From assembly GCF_005222205.1 (NCBI RefSeq), contig NZ_CP032345.1, forward strand, positions 1,427,501-1,491,500: a stretch of 64,000 nt of DNA, in the 5' to 3' direction. This stretch comes from Azospirillum brasilense (GTDB lineage Bacteria; Pseudomonadota; Alphaproteobacteria; Azospirillales; Azospirillaceae). A program made the translations under genes and the position numbers. Below the pieces are notes generated by a model that worked only from the letters and a program-made list of their open reading frames with translations, was not told the origin of the DNA and did not search any database. Shown piece after piece: positions 1 through 7,896 of this stretch (its first letter is position 1; each line of letters starts with the position of its first letter).

Positions 1-166
1 GCCGCCCGCTGCGCCGGGTCCAGCACCACCACAGCAGCGCCATCAGCACGCCGCCCTTCAGCAGGTCGCTTTGGGCGACGACATAGATGGTCTTGTCCAC
101 CGCCATGCTGGCGCGGCTGTAGCCGTTCAGCCAGCCGATGATGACGAGGTCGAATGCCGTGGTCAC
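1..166 (-). CDS. PAP2-like membrane phosphatase, N-terminal part (runs off window)
   Basis: The first 55 codons of a leftward gene are visible; the rest lies before position 1. A GTG start at 166 follows a good ribosome site (GGAGG at about nine bases). The peptide opens with a short hydrophobic helix ending in the words GWLNGYS, then an acidic and basic stretch, then a second helix (GGVLMALLWWCW). This pattern of a leading amphipathic segment, WLNG and LLKGG is typical of the N-terminus of PAP2-superfamily membrane phosphatases, but the catalytic motifs are outside the window. The family call is therefore an inference from the N-terminus only. Confidence 0.55.
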   Translation of the reverse strand, partial: MTTAFDLVIIGWLNGYSRASMAVDKTIYVVAQSDLLKGGVLMALLWWCWTRRSGR

Positions 167-279
167 GCCGTTCCCTCCGTTCCGCCGAGCCGGTCGGCCT
201 TCGGAAGGCCGACCACTGGGAGCAAGGAACGGAAGGGCAAGCCCCGAGGGTACCGGGTATCGGTCTTATCCCGGAAGAG

Positions 280-765
280 TCAGCGCCGCTCGTACACGCT
301 GTCGCCGCCGGCCGCGCCGAACAGAACGACGTCGTAAGGGTCCTTCACCCCCGTCTCCATGCCGGGCGAGCCCTGCGGCATGCCGGGAACGGCGAGGCCG
401 ACCGCTGCCGGGCGTTCATGCAGCAGCCGCTGCACGCTGTCGGCGGGGACATGACCTTCCAGGGCGTAGCCGCCGACCAGGGCGGTGTGGCAGGACTGCA
501 GCCGGGCGGGCACGCCGAGGCGCGTCTTCACCGGCTCCACATCGTCGACCTCCTGCACGGTCACCGGAAAGCCGGCGGCCCGCATGTGGTCCACCCAGCC
601 GCCGCAGCAGCCGCAGGTCGGCGATTTCCAGACCATCACCTCCGGCTTGGCCGCGGAGGAGGCGGCGGCTGGGGCCGTGCCAGCCAAGCTGCGCACCGCG
701 ATGGCCAGGGCGCCCACCGTCAGGCTCGCCCCCATGGCCGTGAGAAACATCCGACGATCCAACAT
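280..765 (-). CDS. DUF411-family metal-binding protein with N-terminal export signal
   Basis: The 161-residue protein begins with a twin-arginine-like or Sec signal (DRRMF followed by a hydrophobic stretch to about residue 30). The mature part has the DUF411 hallmarks: a thioredoxin-like opening with a Cys cluster at C51, C53 and C54, a second Cys-His pair at C92-H93, and the conserved GMPQGSPGME Met-rich motif near residues 128-137. DUF411 proteins are small periplasmic proteins often found with copper resistance genes, so metal, probably copper, handling is likely. No other copper gene is beside it here. The start at 765 is chosen because it puts the signal peptide at the N-terminus; the frame stays open to 867. 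Confidence 0.8.
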   Translation of the reverse strand: MLDRRMFLTAMGASLTVGALAIAVRSLAGTAPAAASSAAKPEVMVWKSPTCGCCGGWVDHMRAAGFPVTVQEVDDVEPVKTRLGVPARLQSCHTALVGGYALEGHVPADSVQRLLHERPAAVGLAVPGMPQGSPGMETGVKDPYDVVLFGAAGGDSVYERR

Positions 766-1089
766 TCGCAACACCCGCTCCACAAACCTGCGGAAAGATG
801 GCTTGCGGCCATCCTGTTTCAACGCAGTCTGCCGCCCGCCGCCGCCGCCCGCTTTGATCGTGGTCAAACGACCCGCCGCGGACCGACGGTTGCGAAAGGA
901 CGAAATTCATTCCATAAGGACAACGAACCCGTTGCGCGGGGGAAGTTGCATCGGTTACCGCTGAATGACAGCATTCCGCGTGGCAAACCCCGGCCGGCAC
1001 TCTCCGGAGAACCGGTCGTTGGCCGGAAACCGGCTGGACGGACGGGCAGGCTGAACGGACAGACGGGCAGGACGGGCGGAACGCGCAGC
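766..1089. other. Divergent intergenic region
   Basis: This gap separates the leftward DUF411 gene from the rightward diguanylate cyclase, so it must hold both promoters. It is less GC-rich near 895-925. I see no convincing sigma box, terminator or repeat. Open frames crossing it are extensions of the flanking genes. Confidence 0.5.
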
Positions 1090-2661
1090 ATGGGAACCGA
1101 CCTTCTGTTCGCAGACGACGACCAACCGCCGCCTCCCGAAGATGGCGCGGAGCCGTGGATCGTGCTGATCGCGGACGACGAACCGGAGGTCCACGCGGTC
1201 ACCCGGCTGGCGCTGGGAGGTCTGCGCTACAAGGGGCGGCGGCTGTCGCTCGTCAGCGCCCTGTCGGCCGGCGAGGCCGCGGCCATCCTGCGCTGCACCC
1301 CCAACGTCGCCATCATCCTGCTGGACGTGGTGATGGAGACGGACGATGCCGGGCTGCGGCTGGTCCGCACCATCCGCGAGGAGCTGAACAACCACGCCAT
1401 CCGCATCATCCTGCGCACCGGCCAGCCGGGACAGGCGCCGGAGGAGGACGTGGTCCTCGCCTATGACATCAACGACTACAAGTCCAAGGCGGAGCTGACG
1501 GCGAAGAAGCTGTTCACCTCCGTCGTCGCGGCGTTGCGCGCCTACGCCGACATCGTGGCGCTGGAGACCAACCGCCGCGGGCTTCAGCAGATCATCCAGT
1601 CCACCGACCGGCTGTTCGAGCTGCGCTGCATGCAGCAGTTCGCGGCCGGGGTGCTGACCCAGCTGTCCGCCTTCCTGCGGGTGAAGCCCGACGCCATCCT
1701 GTGCGCCCAGCGCGGCGCGGCCGGCCGGCCGCTCCCGGACGGCGCCTTCTATGTGCTGGCCGGGGCCGGCTGCTACGCCGAGGCGGCCGGGTGGACCGCG
1801 TCGCCGGCCGAAGCGGTGAAGCCGGGAGCGGCGGTCCCGCCGGCCCTCGCCGATCGCATCACCGATGCCTTCCGCAGCCGCCGCAGCCATTACGGCCCCA
1901 ACGAGACGACCCTGTTCATCCGCGTGCCGGACGGGCACGAGGTGGCGGCCTGGATCCACACCGACCGTCCGCTGGACGAGGTGGACCGCGGGCTCGTCGA
2001 GGTGTTCGCCTCCAAGATCGCCCTCAGCTTCGCCAACGTCAGCCTGTACGAGCGGCTGCGCGAGGCCAACGAGACGCTGGAGGCCCGCGTCGCCGAACGC
2101 ACCCGCGCGCTGGAAGCGGCGAACGCCAAGCTGGAGCGGCTGGCCACCGTCGATCCGCTGACCGCCGTCTGGAACCGCCGGCATTTCCTGGACCTCGCCG
2201 CGGCGGAGCTGGGGCGGGCGCATCGGCACGGGCGGCGGCTCAGCGTCATCCTGCTCGACCTCGACAACTTCAAGGCGGTCAACGACGGCCACGGCCACGC
2301 CGCGGGGGACGAGGCGCTGCGCACGGCGGTGGTCCGCGCCCGCGAGGCCCTGCGCACCTCCGACCAGATCGCCCGTTTCGGCGGGGAGGAGTTCGTCGCC
2401 CTGCTTCCCGAGACCGACCTTGCCGGGGCCCGCATCGTGGCCGAGCGGGTGCGCGCCGCCATCGCGGGAAGCCCGGTGATGACCGATGGCCGGGCCATCC
2501 CCATCACCGCCAGCCTGGGCGTGGCCGAATGGAGCCCTGCGGAACCCTCCATCGAACTGACCCTGCGCCGCGCCGACGCCGCGCTCTACGAGGCCAAGCT
2601 GGCCGGTCGGGACCGCGTGTGCGTGGCAGACCAGCCGAAGGCGCCGGACACCCTCCCCTAA
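1090..2661 (+). CDS. Response-regulator-like diguanylate cyclase (receiver-DUF3369-GGDEF)
   Basis: The 523-residue cytoplasmic protein probably makes cyclic di-GMP. Residues 23-150 form a receiver domain (acidic pocket ADDE at 29-32, likely phospho-acceptor D79 in ILLDVVME). Residues about 160-315 match the DUF3369 sensory-type domain, and a short coiled coil at 318-352 leads to the GGDEF domain. The active-site loop is GGEEF (431-435), a catalytically competent variant. An RxxD inhibitory site (RTSD, 422-425) lies five residues upstream, so product feedback is expected. No partner kinase is next to it. The start at 1090 is chosen because the receiver domain begins soon after; the frame is open far upstream but that part is not protein-like. 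Confidence 0.88.
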   Translation: MGTDLLFADDDQPPPPEDGAEPWIVLIADDEPEVHAVTRLALGGLRYKGRRLSLVSALSAGEAAAILRCTPNVAIILLDVVMETDDAGLRLVRTIREELNNHAIRIILRTGQPGQAPEEDVVLAYDINDYKSKAELTAKKLFTSVVAALRAYADIVALETNRRGLQQIIQSTDRLFELRCMQQFAAGVLTQLSAFLRVKPDAILCAQRGAAGRPLPDGAFYVLAGAGCYAEAAGWTASPAEAVKPGAAVPPALADRITDAFRSRRSHYGPNETTLFIRVPDGHEVAAWIHTDRPLDEVDRGLVEVFASKIALSFANVSLYERLREANETLEARVAERTRALEAANAKLERLATVDPLTAVWNRRHFLDLAAAELGRAHRHGRRLSVILLDLDNFKAVNDGHGHAAGDEALRTAVVRAREALRTSDQIARFGGEEFVALLPETDLAGARIVAERVRAAIAGSPVMTDGRAIPITASLGVAEWSPAEPSIELTLRRADAALYEAKLAGRDRVCVADQPKAPDTLP

Positions 2662-2959
2662 GTCGCCATCGGGCCACCATCGGCCACCGCCACCCCACTG
2701 GGCCGCCGGCGCGATGCCGGGCGCGGTTCGCAACAAAGGAAGCATTCGCTTGCGGTTCTCAGGTTGGCCGCAACCAGCCCGCCTACGGATATTTCCCTGG
2801 CTTTGAACAAAGTTTGCAAATCTCATTCGCCCTGCACTTTGGCGTTGCAGGCCCGAAGGGCGTGGATTACCGCTCAACCATTCTCGACACCGTGAGACGG
2901 CGGCAGCGGCGAACGGACTGCGGACCGGTCCCGCTGCGGCACTTCTCGGGGGTTCAGCC
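2662..2959. other. Intergenic region upstream of the coiled-coil pair
   Basis: About 300 bases with no gene. The stretch 2785-2835 is relatively AT-rich (TTTGAACAAAGTTTGCAAAT) and is the best place for a promoter reading into the gene at 2960. No clear terminator for the cyclase is visible. Confidence 0.4.
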
Positions 2960-3583
2960 ATGTGGAACGAGTACGGTCAGGCCCTGTTCCTGGCGCTTGC
3001 CTTGGCGGGGCTGGGGTTCGGCATCGGCAAGGCGGCGGTTCTGCTGGGCGAGCGCACGATCGAGCGGCGGCTTGGCACCGGCAGCCTGCGCGACGTCATC
3101 GCCCGCCGCGCCAAGCTGGAAGCCGGGTTCGAGGCGCGCCGGACGCAGCGCATCGACGACCTGCGCAAGGCCGAAAAGGACGTCGGCGACACCCTGCGCC
3201 GCCGTCAGGCGCTGGAGCGGCGCCTGCGCGACCTTCAGCACCGCGGCGACGACATCCTGCGGCTGGTCGGCGAGGAGGTCGCCGGCACCCCCTGCTACAT
3301 CGCCCAGGTCGCAAACAAATATGTCGGCGTCGGCACCAACCAGCAGATGCAGCACGCCTTCATCGACTCCGCCTGGGCGCGCCCCCAGACGGTCGAGGCG
3401 TGGGCGCGCACCATGCCGGTGGCCCGCGCCGAGATCGAGCGGCGCTACCCGCCCGCCTTCGGCTATGTGGTGCTGCGGATTCAGGAGGCGGGGCAAGGCC
3501 CTGCGATCACGACCGGCGGGGCGGGAGCCGGCCACGGCTGGTCCGGCCCGGACGACGCTCTTCCTCTGGCGAAAGCGAGTTGA
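2960..3583 (+). CDS. Membrane-anchored coiled-coil protein of unknown function (pair member 1)
   Basis: A 207-residue protein I cannot assign to a named family. Residues 5-29 form one hydrophobic helix. Residues about 32-105 are charged and Arg/Glu/Lys-rich, predicted to be a coiled coil. Residues 108-180 form a compact C-terminal domain containing the words VANKYVG and ARTMPVARAEIERRYP, followed by GYVVLRI. A low-complexity Gly/Ala tail ends the protein. The same layout and matching C-terminal words occur in the next gene, seven bases downstream, so the two look like tandem paralogues in one operon. Topology is inferred as an N-terminal anchor with the rest on one side of the membrane. Confidence 0.75.
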   Translation: MWNEYGQALFLALALAGLGFGIGKAAVLLGERTIERRLGTGSLRDVIARRAKLEAGFEARRTQRIDDLRKAEKDVGDTLRRRQALERRLRDLQHRGDDILRLVGEEVAGTPCYIAQVANKYVGVGTNQQMQHAFIDSAWARPQTVEAWARTMPVARAEIERRYPPAFGYVVLRIQEAGQGPAITTGGAGAGHGWSGPDDALPLAKAS

Positions 3584-3590
3584 GGGCGCC

Positions 3591-4118
3591 ATGGGCCATC
3601 CATCGATGCCGTATCTCTTCTCCGCGCTGGTCGGCGTGGCGACGCTGGCGGTCTCGCTGTTGTCGGCGCGGCGGCAGCTCCGGACGGCGGAGGACCGCAT
3701 CGCCAGCGCCGCGGCCCGGCGACAGGCCCAGGTGGAGCGCCTCAAACGCCTCGCCCGCGCGACGCTGGACCAGGCGCGCGAACTGCGCGCGGCGCGGCGG
3801 CGCAAGGAGTCCATCGATCTGGCCTGCGAGGATCTGGAGCAGCGGTTGGCGGCGGCGGGCGCGGCGGACCGGCGCGTCTATGTCCTGGACGACCGGCGCA
3901 CCCCGGCGGACTCCGGATGGGTCGTGACGGTGGCCCACGCCGATTATGGCGCGCGGGTCACCGGCGGCCTGGAAAAGACCGCCTTGGAGCGTTGGAAGAG
4001 GGGACGACGCTTTCTGGTCTGGGGAATGGACGAGGCGAAGGCGCGTGAGAAGACCAACGCCCGCTACCCCGAGCACAAGGGCTTCTCCGTTCTTTCGGTG
4101 AAGCCTTACCTCGATTGA
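3591..4118 (+). CDS. Membrane-anchored coiled-coil protein of unknown function (pair member 2)
   Basis: A 175-residue protein starting seven bases after the previous stop, so the genes are probably co-transcribed. Residues 7-24 are a hydrophobic helix, residues 28-90 a basic/acidic coiled coil, and residues 95-175 a C-terminal domain. That domain has VTVAHADYG, then WGMDEAKA, then NARYP and GFSVLSV at nearly the same spacing as in pair member 1 (M-x2-A-[RK]-A-x(4,6)-RYP, then G-[YF]-x-VL). No signal cleavage site is evident. The function is unknown; an envelope or membrane-surface scaffold is only a guess. Confidence 0.75.
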   Translation: MGHPSMPYLFSALVGVATLAVSLLSARRQLRTAEDRIASAAARRQAQVERLKRLARATLDQARELRAARRRKESIDLACEDLEQRLAAAGAADRRVYVLDDRRTPADSGWVVTVAHADYGARVTGGLEKTALERWKRGRRFLVWGMDEAKAREKTNARYPEHKGFSVLSVKPYLD

Positions 4119-4255
4119 TGACCCGGACGGATAGTCCTCCCCGTTTGGGGGAGCCCCGGTGGCGGTCATCGGCCGGACGGACGGTTGCTGTCACCTCTTT
4201 TCGCTACCATGTCCTTCACAGTTGCGTCATTCTGATCGGGTCAAGCGGAGGAGCC

Positions 4256-4378
4256 ATGATGGATCTCGATCTGGTCGTGCTCGTTGGGGCGATGGCTGCG
4301 GCCCTCGCCGGTCTCGCTGCCGCCCGCCCGGGCATGAAGCCGGTGCGCGTGCGCAGTCGGAACCGCCGTCGGCGCTGA
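4256..4378 (+). CDS. Small 40-residue single-pass membrane protein
   Basis: A short gene with a near-ideal ribosome site (GGAGGAG five bases before ATGATG). The product is a hydrophobic helix from about residue 3 to 25 followed by a strongly basic tail (RVRSRNRRRR), which by the positive-inside rule puts the C-terminus in the cytoplasm. It lies just after the phage-shock pspC gene on the opposite strand and convergent with it. No family is recognised. The strong start signal is the main reason to believe it. Confidence 0.55.
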   Translation: MMDLDLVVLVGAMAAALAGLAAARPGMKPVRVRSRNRRRR

Positions 4379-4452
4379 CCCACGGGCGCCGCCGAACGCG
4401 CGGCGCTGCGGGCAGGCGGCGGCTCGGCCCCGGAGGCGTTCCGGGGCTGCCG

Positions 4453-4854
4453 TCAACGGTCCAGGTTGCGGATCGCGCGGTTGAGTTCGTACTCTTTGGA
4501 AGCGACGTGCGCTTCCAGGCTTCCCACGCGCTTTTCGAAATCGCGGAAGCGTTGCGTCAAGCCGGCCAGGGTGCGGTCGGGCTTGATCGACACGCCGCGC
4601 CAAAAGGCCTCCTCGTCCGGGTTGCGGTAGACCGCCGGCGGCTTGACCGGCAGGACCAGCACCGCGATCACGTAGGCGAGGATCACCGGCGGCATGAAGA
4701 AGAACAGGCCGAGCACCAGGGCAAGCCGCACCAGCCCGGGCCGGAACCCGAAGTAGTCGGCGATGCCGGCGCACACGCCCCCCACCACGCCACGCTGCGG
4801 ATCGCGGAAGAGCCGGTGCGGGTTGGGCGAGTCGTAGGGCGAAGAACGGTCCAT
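4453..4854 (-). CDS. pspC: Phage shock protein C (PspC-domain)
   Basis: A 133-residue inner-membrane protein. Residues 12-75 form the PspC domain (FRDPQRGVVGGVCAGIADYFG, then two hydrophobic stretches through VLVLPVKPP). A cytoplasmic C-terminal region with a short coiled coil follows. In enterobacteria PspB and PspC sense envelope stress and release PspF from PspA. It is the last gene of the leftward psp operon, 45 bases after pspB. The order here is small gene, pspA, pspB, pspC, as in the classic operon apart from the extra first gene. Confidence 0.92.
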   Translation of the reverse strand: MDRSSPYDSPNPHRLFRDPQRGVVGGVCAGIADYFGFRPGLVRLALVLGLFFFMPPVILAYVIAVLVLPVKPPAVYRNPDEEAFWRGVSIKPDRTLAGLTQRFRDFEKRVGSLEAHVASKEYELNRAIRNLDR

Positions 4855-4899
4855 CGTCGGGCTCCCGTCAGGTCGGAATGAAGGTGGAATGCGGCCGGC

Positions 4900-5127
4900 T
4901 CACAGCTTGTCGCGCCAATTGGGCGACTCCGCGTCGAGCACCCGTTCCAGCGCGTGGATGCGGCCCTCCAGGCGGTTCGAGATGTCCCACAGCTCGGCCA
5001 GGAGTTGCTCGTCCTGGGCCGACAGCCCGCGCTGCCCACGCCATTTGGTGATGTAGTGGAAGATGATCCAAAGCGGTGCCACCACGGTCATGAAGAGCAC
5101 CGCGAGGACGAAGCTGAAACCGCTCAT
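4900..5127 (-). CDS. pspB: Phage shock protein B (PspB)
   Basis: A 75-residue membrane protein with one N-terminal transmembrane helix (about residues 3-25), then a cytoplasmic leucine-zipper-like segment (QDEQLLAELWDISNRLEGRI). Length and layout match PspB, the partner of PspC in sensing inner-membrane stress. It lies between pspA and pspC on the same strand. The 113-base gap before it holds a GC-rich hairpin that could make expression of the downstream genes unequal to pspA. Confidence 0.9.
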   Translation of the reverse strand: MSGFSFVLAVLFMTVVAPLWIIFHYITKWRGQRGLSAQDEQLLAELWDISNRLEGRIHALERVLDAESPNWRDKL

Positions 5128-5154
5128 CGGGGGACGGCCTTTCTTGTTGTTCGG

Positions 5155-5192
5155 GAAACCCCTCCCCCGCCGGGAGGCGGGAGAGGGGGTTC
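5155..5192. repeat. GC-rich intergenic hairpin between pspA and pspB
   Basis: CCCCTCCCCCGCC pairs imperfectly with GGCGGGAGAGGGGG. It belongs to the same style of hairpin seen at six other intergenic sites in the window. In the middle of the operon it could act as a partial terminator or a processing and stability element. Confidence 0.5.
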
Positions 5193-5240
5193 AACAGCCG
5201 CAGCCGGTGTCGGGGCCGCGGTGTCGGCGCCGGCGTGGGA

Positions 5241-5912
5241 TCAGCTTCCCCGGCGCGCGGCGACGCGGGCCTTCAGGGCGGCCAGCTCGTCCTGGACCTT
5301 CTTGTCGGCCTCCAGCTCCGCGATCTCCTCGGTCAGCGTCTTGGTGCGGCCCACGTCATAGGCCTCCACGCGGCCTTCCAGCTCGTCGAGGTTGCGCTCG
5401 ACCTGCTCGAAGCGGGAGAAGGCGTCGTTGATCCGCTCGTCGTGCAGGGTGGAGCGGACGCGCACGCGGTTGGCCGCCGTCTTGGTGCGGGCGACCAGCG
5501 CCTTCTCGCGGTTCTTGGCGTCGGTCAGTTTGGCCTGAAGGCGGCCGATGTCCTCGTTGGACTTGGCCAGCGCCTCCTCGACCTGGGCGAGCTGGGCGGT
5601 CAGGACGTCCGCCTCCTCGGCGGCGCGCGACTTGGCCATCAGCGCCTGCTTGGCGAGGTCCTCGCGGTCATGGGTCAGCGCGGTCTCGGCCTTGCGGTCC
5701 CAGGAGTCGCGCTCGCGGTGCAGGTCGGCGATGCGGCGCTCGATCTCCTTGCGCTCGGCGATGATCTTCACCGTGGAGGAGCGCACCTCGACCAGCGTGT
5801 CCTCCATCTCCTGGATGATCAGGCGGATCAGCTTCTCCGGGTCCTCCGCGCGATCGAGCAGGGAGTTGAGGTTGGACTGCACGATGTCGGTCAGGCGCGA
5901 AAAGATGCTCAT
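5241..5912 (-). CDS. pspA: Phage shock protein A (PspA/IM30 family)
   Basis: A 223-residue peripheral membrane protein, the usual PspA length. It starts with the amphipathic helix MSIFSRLTDIVQSNLNSLL, contains the conserved EDPEKLIR words and continues as a long helical coiled coil to the end. PspA binds damaged inner membrane and, in the absence of stress, inhibits PspF. It sits in the operon controlled by the sigma-54 promoter at 6151-6165 and faces the pspF gene. Start is supported by family alignment and GGG-type spacing upstream. Confidence 0.95.
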   Translation of the reverse strand: MSIFSRLTDIVQSNLNSLLDRAEDPEKLIRLIIQEMEDTLVEVRSSTVKIIAERKEIERRIADLHRERDSWDRKAETALTHDREDLAKQALMAKSRAAEEADVLTAQLAQVEEALAKSNEDIGRLQAKLTDAKNREKALVARTKTAANRVRVRSTLHDERINDAFSRFEQVERNLDELEGRVEAYDVGRTKTLTEEIAELEADKKVQDELAALKARVAARRGS

Positions 5913-5974
5913 GGGGATGTGTCCCTCGTTTGGCGCTTATGGTCGGGCTTGGTCTTCGTCGGGCCTGAGATTTA

Positions 5975-6121
5975 TCAGCCGAGGACCGTGGCGATCAGCA
6001 GGCCGGCGGCGAAGAACGCCCAGCTCTCGGTCGGGCGGCTGGTCAGGTAGGTCCGGATGCGCGCCGCCAGCGGACGGGCCTCGCGGGTGTAGCGGCGGTG
6101 GTAGTCGCTGTAGTGGCTCAT
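5975..6121 (-). CDS. 48-residue membrane protein, first gene of the psp operon
   Basis: This short gene starts 30 bases downstream of a consensus sigma-54 promoter and has a strong ribosome site (AAGGAG). The product has a hydrophilic Tyr/Arg-rich head (SHYSDYHRRYTREARPLAARI), a linker with RPTES, and one transmembrane helix ending GLLIATVLG at the C-terminus. It is therefore tail-anchored with the head probably in the cytoplasm. The position resembles that of extra small Psp genes elsewhere, but I see no clear similarity to PspD or PspE. Being first in a PspF-controlled operon, it is probably a new Psp accessory component. Confidence 0.75.
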   Translation of the reverse strand: MSHYSDYHRRYTREARPLAARIRTYLTSRPTESWAFFAAGLLIATVLG

Positions 6122-6150
6122 GCGGGTCTCCTTGTTTGGCCCCCTTCTTC

Positions 6151-6165
6151 GCAATGGCCGTGCCA
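6151..6165 (-). promoter_or_regulatory. Sigma-54 promoter of the psp operon
   Basis: Read on the minus strand the sequence is TGGCAC-N5-TTGC with the exact -24/-12 spacing of sigma-54 promoters. Transcription would start near 6140 and run into the 48-residue gene and pspABC. The divergent neighbour pspF encodes the expected enhancer-binding activator, so promoter and activator support each other. PspF-binding enhancers should lie between this site and 6280. Confidence 0.9.
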
Positions 6166-6285
6166 AAGCCGGGAATCCCCGCGAAGCCTTGGGTTTGCTG
6201 GGCCGAACGATCGGACACCAGGGTTGGAGCATTGCCGGTTTCACGATAGAATGAAGAAATTCGCCAACTCTTCGCCGATTTGACC

Positions 6286-7287
<1,002 letters not shown>

Positions 7288-7291
7288 CCTT

Positions 7292-7375
7292 GTCCCTCTC
7301 CCGGGGCTCTCGGCGGCCAAAGGCCGCCTGACGCCGTCAGCGCCCGCTTGCGGGCGCGAGAGGCAGGAGAGGGAC
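7292..7375. repeat. Nested palindrome between convergent pspF and PHA-system genes
   Basis: Outer arms GTCCCTCTCC (7292-7301) and GGAGAGGGAC (7366-7375) are perfect inverted copies. Between them are smaller stems, such as GGCGGCC/GGCCGCC and GCGCCCGC/GCGGGCGC. The element fills the gap between two convergent genes and could end transcription from both sides. Confidence 0.7.
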
Positions 7376-7376
7376 T

Positions 7377-7688
7377 TTACTTTTTCTCCAGCAGCAGCGT
7401 GCCCTTGCTCTGCAGCCGGTCCTTCACCTTGTTGGCCAGCAGCCCGAGCGCCCAGGGAAGCTGCACCTCCACGGTGACGCTGTCGTCCTGCACGTCGATG
7501 AAGCCGGTGACGGTCTGGGCCATCGCCACCACGCGGAAATCCACGCGGTCGTCGGTCCAGTGGTCGTCCATGCTGCTGGCGACCGCGGCGAGGTGGGAGC
7601 GGGCCTGCCCCACCCCCTCCGCCACGCGCCGCTTCGCCTCGTCCCGGCCGAGCTTGTGGGGAATGGAAACGGTCAGGGGCTTCGACAT
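7377..7688 (-). CDS. Polyhydroxyalkanoic acid system family protein
   Basis: A 103-residue cytoplasmic protein matching the small family found near PHA granule genes. It has the opening SIPHKLGRDEAKRRV, then a central beta-rich part and LPWALGLLANKVKDRL near the end. The family is conserved with PHA metabolism but its biochemical role is not firmly known. The window also has an intracellular PHA depolymerase at 24483-25703, though not in the same operon. The start at 7688 fits the family N-terminus. Confidence 0.8.
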   Translation of the reverse strand: MSKPLTVSIPHKLGRDEAKRRVAEGVGQARSHLAAVASSMDDHWTDDRVDFRVVAMAQTVTGFIDVQDDSVTVEVQLPWALGLLANKVKDRLQSKGTLLLEKK

Positions 7689-7896
7689 GAACAGGCTCTC
7701 CGCTGCGTCAACGCTTATTCATGGCAAACAACAGTCCACGGCGGCTTTTCTTCCACCCCCGTCATCCATCTGCAACGGTGCTAAGACAAATCTTATCTCT
7801 TTCGAGGGCGCTCTTTCGTCGCAACGGGGCGGCGGCGTATAGCTTTCCATCACAGATTACATCGGGCATGGACTTCTTGGGGGCCGCGACCGCGCC

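Noticed and set aside
955..2961. A 668-codon open frame on the minus strand over the diguanylate cyclase
   Set aside because: It is the antisense of a clear receiver-DUF3369-GGDEF gene; composition is Arg/Gly/His-rich with no domain. High GC leaves long open shadows.
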